Source: JBGSMF01 sp041740315
Lineage (GTDB): Bacteria > Chloroflexota > Anaerolineae > Fen-1058
NCBI GenBank assembly: GCA_041740315.1
Contig: JBGSMF010000218.1
Span: 1 to 13,993 of the forward strand
Length of the DNA: 13,993 nucleotides
Reading direction: 5' to 3'
Positions 1 through 4,237 of this stretch are shown one piece after another. Positions within the stretch are counted from its first letter, which is position 1, and each line of letters begins with the position of its first letter. Made by a program: the position numbers and the translations under genes. Below the pieces are notes generated by a model. That model saw nothing but the letters and a program-made list of their open reading frames with translations. It had not been told where the DNA came from and did not search any database.

Positions 1-1148
1 CCAAAGGGCGGAACGATGGCCGGCGCGCCCTCGGCGCGAGCGATGCGGCCCATCGCCGCTTCGCGCAGTTGCCCAAAGTTCATGCGCACGTGCAAGCCGG
101 AAAAGTTGTACACCAGCTCTACCGGTGTGCCGTCGGCCAGGTGAGGCATTTCATCGTCGGGCAAAACGCGGCTCACCACGCCTATCGTTCCGTGGCGATT
201 GGCAAGCTTGTCGCCTGGCTCGACCGGGTAAGGGTAATTCAAGCGGTGAGCGCAAGACTGGCTGACCACGATGCCATCGGCAAAAGTATCTGCTCCCCAG
301 GAGATAAAGGCCGTCAACAGATTGCGCCCGCACCAAAAATCAGGCGCATCGGGTTCGTTGCCGGTCTGCACCAGCGCCGGTTCCGGGTCGGGCGGCGCGA
401 TCACCTGGCGCATTGTAGGCCCGGCCATCAACAGGCGATTGGGGTCGCTGTGCTCCAAAAAGGGGATCATTGAAGTGCAAACACCCAACGTTGCTTCGGG
501 CCGCCCGTCCACGAGGACCAATCTTTCATCCCGAATTTCAGCCCCAACGGCCACGGTAAAGATGCGGCCCAAGTAGGGGCCTTCTGGCGTCTCGAACGGG
601 CAGACCAGGCCGGCCTGGCCCGGCGCGATTACTTGCCTGCAGTCCAAAACAAAGAGCCGCCGCAAGTGGGTGCGGATGCTGAGCCAGTTGGTCGTGTCGA
701 GCCATTGGGCCTGTGGCCGAACCAGGCCGCGCAGATATGTGTCAATCCAGCTATCGAGCGCAAGCCACACGCGCGCCAGCTCAACGCTCCACGGCAAGTC
801 GGCTGGGGCTTGCCCCACCCGCTCTTGGATGTATTCGTACAGTTGCTCTCCCACGCAGCGGATCGTGGCGGTATCCAGTTCCTCGTTCGAGGCGGTGGGC
901 ACGACGACTCTGAGTTCTCCCTGGATTTCAAAGATGCCATCTTTATCTGGCTGAGGGATGTTGTAGATTGTTTCAATATCGCCGGAGGCAGAGGCCAGCG
1001 TGACGATGATGCGACAGGTATAGCGGCCGGTGGACTGGACCTGATAGCCAACGAGCGGCAATCGCTCGGCCAGCAATTGCGGCAGGCGTTCCTGAACAAA
1101 GCGGTCGAACGACGCCTTGTGCCAGGGTGTAGAAAAATTGATAGACAT
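1..1148 (-). CDS. Reduced RNA polymerase beta-subunit (RpoB-like) protein, 3' end outside window
   Basis: Reading down from ATG 1146-1148 the frame stays open to the left edge: 382 residues visible, C-terminus missing. Beta-subunit motifs occur in order: FEIQGELRVVVP (73-84, like FIINGxERVVV); AQWLDTTNWLS and THLRRL (147-165, like SQFMDQTNPLS...THKRRL of the rifampicin region); CPFETPEGPYLG (183-194); SMIPFLEHSDPNRLLM (226-241); GRNLLTAFISWGADTFADGI (274-293); GDKLANRHGTIGVVS (312-326); DGTPVEL (339-345); VRMNFGQ (354-360). Spacing is very compressed: only about 60 residues lie where the beta lobe should be, and about 15 between the FxDxI and GDK motifs where canonical beta has its flap of over 200. 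The GDK lysine is kept but the second lysine of GDKxAGRHGNKG is Ile. An RBS (AAAGGGGA, 1154-1161) overlaps the stop of the upstream hydrolase, suggesting translational coupling. Family membership is clear; polymerase activity, template and partner are unknown. A beta'-like half may be fused or follow beyond the edge. Confidence 0.9.
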   Translation of the reverse strand, partial: MSINFSTPWHKASFDRFVQERLPQLLAERLPLVGYQVQSTGRYTCRIIVTLASASGDIETIYNIPQPDKDGIFEIQGELRVVVPTASNEELDTATIRCVGEQLYEYIQERVGQAPADLPWSVELARVWLALDSWIDTYLRGLVRPQAQWLDTTNWLSIRTHLRRLFVLDCRQVIAPGQAGLVCPFETPEGPYLGRIFTVAVGAEIRDERLVLVDGRPEATLGVCTSMIPFLEHSDPNRLLMAGPTMRQVIAPPDPEPALVQTGNEPDAPDFWCGRNLLTAFISWGADTFADGIVVSQSCAHRLNYPYPVEPGDKLANRHGTIGVVSRVLPDDEMPHLADGTPVELVYNFSGLHVRMNFGQLREAAMGRIARAEGAPAIVPPF

Positions 1149-1159
1149 TATATTCCCCT

Positions 1160-2089
1160 TTACCCTTCTAACAGGAATTTTCTCATCTCGTCGAAAACGA
1201 GTTCTTCCTGTTTTATAAAACAATGATGATGTCCTTTAATTTCTATGATTTTAGCATGTGGAACATCACGGCGGAATTGCTCAATACATTCCCTTGTGAG
1301 CGGTGGCCTTATCGTATCGAAAAACTCGGTAACGAGCGCTTTTTGCTCTACAGTCATGTAATCCAAAGATAGAGCATCGTCGCCGTCCAGAATCACATAG
1401 ATGCTTAGCACAGGCGCCTGAATTTTTGAATTTTCTGGCGTATAGCTGCTCAAGGTGTCGCTGAACGCTTTGCAAATGCCATCAGTCATCTTGTCAACAA
1501 TTTTTCCTTCGGGGCTTTTCTTGACCGCATGAAGAATCTCTTCTTCTACCACTTTGCCCCAAATAGCCGCCCAATAAGGATAACGCTTTTTGATGGAAGC
1601 AACATATTCCTCGATGGAGTAATGGTCATCATTTTCACCTGGAATCGGAATATTCTTCAGGGGGCTATTTTTCACCATAGCTTTAAATACTGCTGATGAC
1701 CTGTCATAAGCGGCATCCAGAAATACCAATTTGAGAACTCGTTCTGGATATAACGCAGAAAAATGACACAGCTCAACATTGGCCATGGAATGTCCCACCA
1801 AAATTGCCTTGTCAATCTTGAGCGAGTCCATAAATTGTCGCACATCTTCTGTCAATGTATCTGGGTCATAACCCGTTTCGGGATAGTCCGAATCTCCATG
1901 CCCGCGCCGAGTTAAGGCAATGACACGAAACTTGTCTGTAAAGCGTGGGGCGAATTTATCATAGATATGCGCGGAGGATCCCAAGCCGGTCAGAAACAAA
2001 AGAACAGGCCCATTCCCACCCCAATCCAGATAATGCAGGCGGATGCCGTTTACGTTCACATAGTCGCTTTTGTGATTAAATGTATCCAC
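1160..2089 (-). CDS. Alpha/beta hydrolase fold protein
   Basis: A 309-residue single-domain alpha/beta hydrolase, probably cytoplasmic since no signal peptide is visible. Seen: oxyanion region LTGLGSSAHIYD (33-44), RRGHGDSD (61-68), nucleophile elbow VGHSMA with Ser101, acid candidates in ILDGDDAL (Asp235/237/238), and a C-terminal GHHHCF giving the catalytic His (287-289). The fold includes esterases, lipases, haloperoxidase-like and C-C hydrolases; the sequence does not fix the substrate. The start is GTG (2087-2089), preceded by a strong AGGAGG at 2094-2099; an ATG two bases upstream is out of frame. It lies 27 bp after the sigma-factor gene, and its stop codon overlaps the RBS of the RpoB-like gene, so all three look co-transcribed. 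By eye it is more AT-rich than both neighbours, which would fit later insertion into the operon. Confidence 0.9.
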   Translation of the reverse strand: MDTFNHKSDYVNVNGIRLHYLDWGGNGPVLLFLTGLGSSAHIYDKFAPRFTDKFRVIALTRRGHGDSDYPETGYDPDTLTEDVRQFMDSLKIDKAILVGHSMANVELCHFSALYPERVLKLVFLDAAYDRSSAVFKAMVKNSPLKNIPIPGENDDHYSIEEYVASIKKRYPYWAAIWGKVVEEEILHAVKKSPEGKIVDKMTDGICKAFSDTLSSYTPENSKIQAPVLSIYVILDGDDALSLDYMTVEQKALVTEFFDTIRPPLTRECIEQFRRDVPHAKIIEIKGHHHCFIKQEELVFDEMRKFLLEG

Positions 2090-2116
2090 ATAACCTCCTG
2101 GTGGCGCGAGCTGCGC

Positions 2117-2704
2117 CTAACTTGTTTCCAGCTCTTGCCATTGGCTGGCAAGGCGGTTTTTGGCATAGTGCAGGCGCGATTTGACGGTGCCCTCTGGGAC
2201 GCCCAACTCGTCGGCCGCCGCGCGGATGCTCATTTCCATCTGGTGCACCAGACGAAAAGCCTCGCGCTTGTCTTCAGGCAGGCGCTCGACGAGCTGGCGG
2301 AATTGGTCCCGTTGCTCGCTCAACTCCAGGCTGGCATCTGGCCCCAATGCAGAAACGTCAACCAGCCAGGCGGGGATGAGGCTCCCCTCTTCCTCGTCGG
2401 CCCACTCTTCCGGCTCGTCCAACGGCTGTTCGCGCCGCCGGCGCACCGAGCGCAGGCTGTTGAGAGCCTGATTGGTGGCAATCCGGTACAGCCAGGCCTT
2501 AAAAGGCCCCTGGCCGTTCCATTGCTCGGCGCGCGTCCAGACTCGCAGAAACACCTCTTGAACCAGGTCTTGGGCCATGGCCTCGTCGCGCACAATGTGC
2601 ATCAAGTGCCGCCGAATCATCTCCTCGTAGCGTTCAAAGAGCTGCTCAAACGCGTGCGCATCGCGTTCTAGGATTCGTTCTACCAGGTCTTGATCAGCTA
2701 ACAC
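2117..2704 (-). CDS. ECF-type RNA polymerase sigma factor (sigma-70 family)
   Basis: A 195-residue two-domain sigma factor. Region 2 spans about residues 1-90, with the core-binding helix DLVQEVFLRVW (46-56) and the -10 recognition segment FKAWLYRIATNQALNSLR (68-85). An acidic linker follows (about 95-130). Region 4 spans about 135-190: LPEDKREAFRL, then helix-turn-helix IRAAADELGVPEGTVKSRLHYAKNRL. This is the normal ECF length and architecture. The predicted start is GTG (2702-2704), preceded by a weak GAAAGGGCGA. No anti-sigma factor or zinc-finger partner is next to it; instead it heads an apparent operon with a hydrolase and a reduced RpoB-like protein. Known for the family: region 4 normally docks on the beta-flap tip, which that RpoB-like protein lacks, so the sigma may serve the housekeeping polymerase or use a different contact. 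Function beyond promoter recognition is unknown. Confidence 0.93.
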   Translation of the reverse strand: MLADQDLVERILERDAHAFEQLFERYEEMIRRHLMHIVRDEAMAQDLVQEVFLRVWTRAEQWNGQGPFKAWLYRIATNQALNSLRSVRRRREQPLDEPEEWADEEEGSLIPAWLVDVSALGPDASLELSEQRDQFRQLVERLPEDKREAFRLVHQMEMSIRAAADELGVPEGTVKSRLHYAKNRLASQWQELETS

Positions 2705-2740
2705 TCGCTCGCCCTTTCACGTATGCCCTCTACAGTACAA

Positions 2741-2765
2741 GACACCACTGGGAGGCCGTAGGTTC
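2741..2765 (-). promoter_or_regulatory. Possible ECF-type promoter of the sigma/hydrolase/RpoB-like operon
   Basis: On the minus strand GAAC (2762-2765) is followed after 18 bp by GTC (2741-2743). This resembles the GAAC(TT)-N16-(T/G)TC arrangement of many ECF autoregulated promoters, and would start transcription about 30 bases before the GTG of the sigma gene. It is a short, degenerate match. Confidence 0.25.
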
Positions 2766-2782
2766 ATACGCCTTGGTTGGCC

Positions 2783-2819
2783 CTCACCCCTAGCCCCTCT
2801 CCCAAATTTGGGCGAGGGG
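2783..2819. repeat. C-rich palindromic intergenic repeat
   Basis: CCCTCACCCCTAGCCCC...CCCAAATTTGGGCGAGGGG forms an imperfect hairpin (CCCCTCTCCC against GGGCGAGGGG, AAATTT centre). It resembles the element at 6563-6681. Repeats of this look are dispersed in many environmental bacterial genomes. It lies in the putative leader of the sigma operon if the TATAAT at 2830-2835 is used. Confidence 0.6.
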
Positions 2820-2829
2820 GTGCAAGGCA

Positions 2830-2835
2830 ATTATA
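2830..2835 (-). promoter_or_regulatory. Candidate -10 box (TATAAT) upstream of the sigma operon
   Basis: The minus strand reads GGGCTATAATTGCC, a perfect TATAAT about 125 bp before the sigma gene start. No good TTGACA lies at the proper distance (only CTTCGA at 17 bp or TTGCTT at 20 bp). If used, the transcript would include the C-rich palindrome at 2783-2819. Confidence 0.3.
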
Positions 2836-2884
2836 GCCCACATTGCGGGATTTCGAAGCAAAAGTAGACAAAGATTTACAATAG

Positions 2885-3008
2885 ACCTTATCGGAAATAG
2901 CAGGACTGGCATCCCCACACCTGCACTTGCGCCAAGCGCAGCGCAGGTGCAAGTGTGCCAGTCCGCCAACGTATAGGGATACGTTGGCTGCGTTATTTCC
3001 GATAGACT
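2885..3008. repeat. Cloverleaf-like palindromic element (possible MITE or structured RNA)
   Basis: Outer arms TATCGGAAATA (2889-2899) and TATTTCCGATA (2994-3004) are perfect 11-bp inverted repeats. Inside are two independent stems. The long hairpin has GGACTGGCA (2903-2911) against TGCCAGTCC (2956-2964) and CACACCTGCACTTGCGC (2916-2932) against GCGCAGGTGCAAGTGTG (2941-2957, two mismatched pairs). The small hairpin is CCAACGTAT-AGGG-ATACGTTGG (2966-2987). The whole folds as a three-way junction between the divergent sigma-operon and transporter genes. No coding potential is seen. Confidence 0.7.
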
Positions 3009-3021
3009 CTAATGCTGTCGG

Positions 3022-3049
3022 TTGCAGTCCGGCGTGCTTGGGGTACAAT
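3022..3049 (+). promoter_or_regulatory. Candidate sigma-70 promoter of the EamA transporter
   Basis: TTGCAG (3022-3027), 16-bp spacer, TACAAT (3044-3049). Transcription would start near 3056, directly at the AAGGAG ribosome site (3056-3061), giving a very short leader. This supports the gene start at 3069 rather than the upstream ATG at 3012. Confidence 0.45.
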
Positions 3050-3068
3050 GGCTGCAAGGAGAATATTT

Positions 3069-3968
3069 ATGGGCGAACTGGCTGCACTGGGCACGTCGTT
3101 GGCATGGTCGTTTAGCTCTATCCAATTCACGTTGGCGGGCCGGCGGGTGGGGTCGCTGGTTGTCAATCGTATCCGCCTGATTCTGGCCGTACTGTATCTT
3201 TCTGCCGCGCACCTGGCGGTGCATGGCAGGCTGTGGCCGCTGGAGGCCGGGCTGGCCCGGTGGGGGTGGCTGGGGCTTTCTGGCATTGTGGGCCTCACGC
3301 TGGGCGATGCCTGCCTGTTCCAGGCGTTTGTCCTCATCGGGCCGCGCCGCGCCATGCTCATCATGACGCTCGTGCCTGTCCTCAGCACGCTGATTGCGTG
3401 GGCTGCCTTTGGCGAGCTGCTGCTGCCGGTCGAGCTTGCAGCCATGCTGGTCACCATTGGCGGCATTGCCTGGGTGGTTTCAGAAAGGCGTTCGGCTAAA
3501 GAATCCGGCCCAGCCACGCAGGGGCAGTCTTTTCTTGTTGGCGTGCTGTTTGGCGTGGGCGGCGCGGTGGGGCAGGCGGTGGGTTATATTCTCTCCAAGC
3601 AGGGGCTGGCGGGCGGCTTTCCGCCGCTATCGGCCACCGTCATTCGAATGGTGGTGGTGGCGGCGGTCGCCATTTGGCTGATCACGCTGGCCCAGGGGCG
3701 AGTGAAATCCACCTGGCCTGCTCTGAAGGATCGCGTGGCGGTGCTGTTGATGATGGGCGGCGCGCTGGCTGGGCCGTTTATCGGCGTCTGGCTCTCGATG
3801 GTGGCGGTGCAAAATGCGCCCATGGGCATTGCCTCAACGCTAACCGGCCTCAGCCCCATTCTGCTGATTCCGCTGGAGCACTGGGTTTTCCACGAAGCCA
3901 TCACTCCCCGCTCGGTGATCGGCACGCTGGTGGCGCTGGTTGGCGCGGCGATCATTTTTTTGACCTAG
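3069..3968 (+). CDS. EamA/DMT-family permease (drug/metabolite transporter superfamily)
   Basis: Inner-membrane protein of about 299 residues, almost wholly hydrophobic, with the two-fold EamA repeat: first half MGELAALGTSLAWSFSSIQF... to IGGIAWVVSERR, second half from FLVGVLFGVGGAVGQAVGYI to the C-terminal LVALVGAAIIFL. About ten membrane segments are expected. Typical family features seen are the Gly/Pro-rich helix ends (LTLGDACLFQAFVLIGPRRA, LVPVLSTLIAWAAFGELLL) and the second-repeat counterpart LTGLSPILLIPLEHWVFHEAI. The frame opens at ATG 3012, but ATG 3069 has an ideal AAGGAG seven bases upstream and gives the usual family N-terminus, so I chose it. Family members export or import amino acids, nucleotides or other metabolites; the substrate cannot be read from sequence. 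It is divergent from the sigma operon and stands alone. Confidence 0.93.
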   Translation: MGELAALGTSLAWSFSSIQFTLAGRRVGSLVVNRIRLILAVLYLSAAHLAVHGRLWPLEAGLARWGWLGLSGIVGLTLGDACLFQAFVLIGPRRAMLIMTLVPVLSTLIAWAAFGELLLPVELAAMLVTIGGIAWVVSERRSAKESGPATQGQSFLVGVLFGVGGAVGQAVGYILSKQGLAGGFPPLSATVIRMVVVAAVAIWLITLAQGRVKSTWPALKDRVAVLLMMGGALAGPFIGVWLSMVAVQNAPMGIASTLTGLSPILLIPLEHWVFHEAITPRSVIGTLVALVGAAIIFLT

Positions 3969-3980
3969 GTCTGGTTGACT

Positions 3981-4132
3981 GACGAATCTAATGACTCTGC
4001 TGAAAAAAGATCTTTTTCACCGCAGAGAACGCAAAGGACGCAAAGAAATCAAATATGGCCTTGGCTGTCCTGCAGATAAAACTCGCGCTCTTTGCGGTTT
4101 AAATCCCAGTTTTTTCAGTGGACCTATCTAAT
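3981..4132. repeat. Possible MITE-like element with terminal inverted and flanking direct repeats
   Basis: CTGAAAAAA (4000-4008) and TTTTTTCAG (4110-4118) are perfect inverted repeats. The segment is flanked by near-identical direct repeats GACGAATCTAAT (3981-3992) and GACCTATCTAAT (4121-4132). Inside, CACCGCAGAGAACGCAAAGG and the opposing CTCTTTGCGGTTT form an imperfect stem. No reading frame. AAAAAGATCTTTTT (4004-4017) is a perfect palindrome and could end transcription from the EamA gene weakly. Confidence 0.5.
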
Positions 4133-4135
4133 TTT

Positions 4136-4204
4136 TACCACAGAGGGCGGAGGACACGGAGGATTTTTCAGGTTTTCTCTGTGCTCTCCGTGTCTCCGTG
4201 GTGA
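4136..4204. repeat. Inverted repeat (ACCACAGAG... / ...CTCCGTGGT)
   Basis: ACCACAGAGGGCGGAGGACA on the left and CTCCGTGTCTCCGTGGT on the right form an imperfect inverted repeat around a T-rich loop. The ACCACGGAGACACGGAG style is a commonly seen dispersed intergenic repeat in environmental genomes (general recollection). It separates the convergent ends of the EamA and M28 genes and may act as a two-way terminator. Confidence 0.55.
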
Positions 4205-4237
4205 ATTCCGTCGGTCAAGCTGGGGCTATGGTTCTTG

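Noticed and set aside
629..1099. Minus-strand open frame of 156 codons in another phase
   Set aside because: Ser/Arg/Cys-rich translation without motifs; it overlaps the true RpoB-like frame, which runs uninterrupted from 1148 to the window edge.
633..1226. Long plus-strand open frame of about 197 codons
   Set aside because: It is the complement of the RpoB-like gene, which carries clear conserved motifs on the minus strand; the plus frame has none and no RBS.
1967..2671. Plus-strand open frame of about 234 codons
   Set aside because: Antisense shadow of the ECF sigma gene, whose region 2 and region 4 motifs are unmistakable.
3012..3068. Longer EamA transporter start at ATG 3012
   Set aside because: The 19 extra codons have no RBS and overlap a likely promoter; ATG 3069 has AAGGAG at ideal spacing and the normal family N-terminus.
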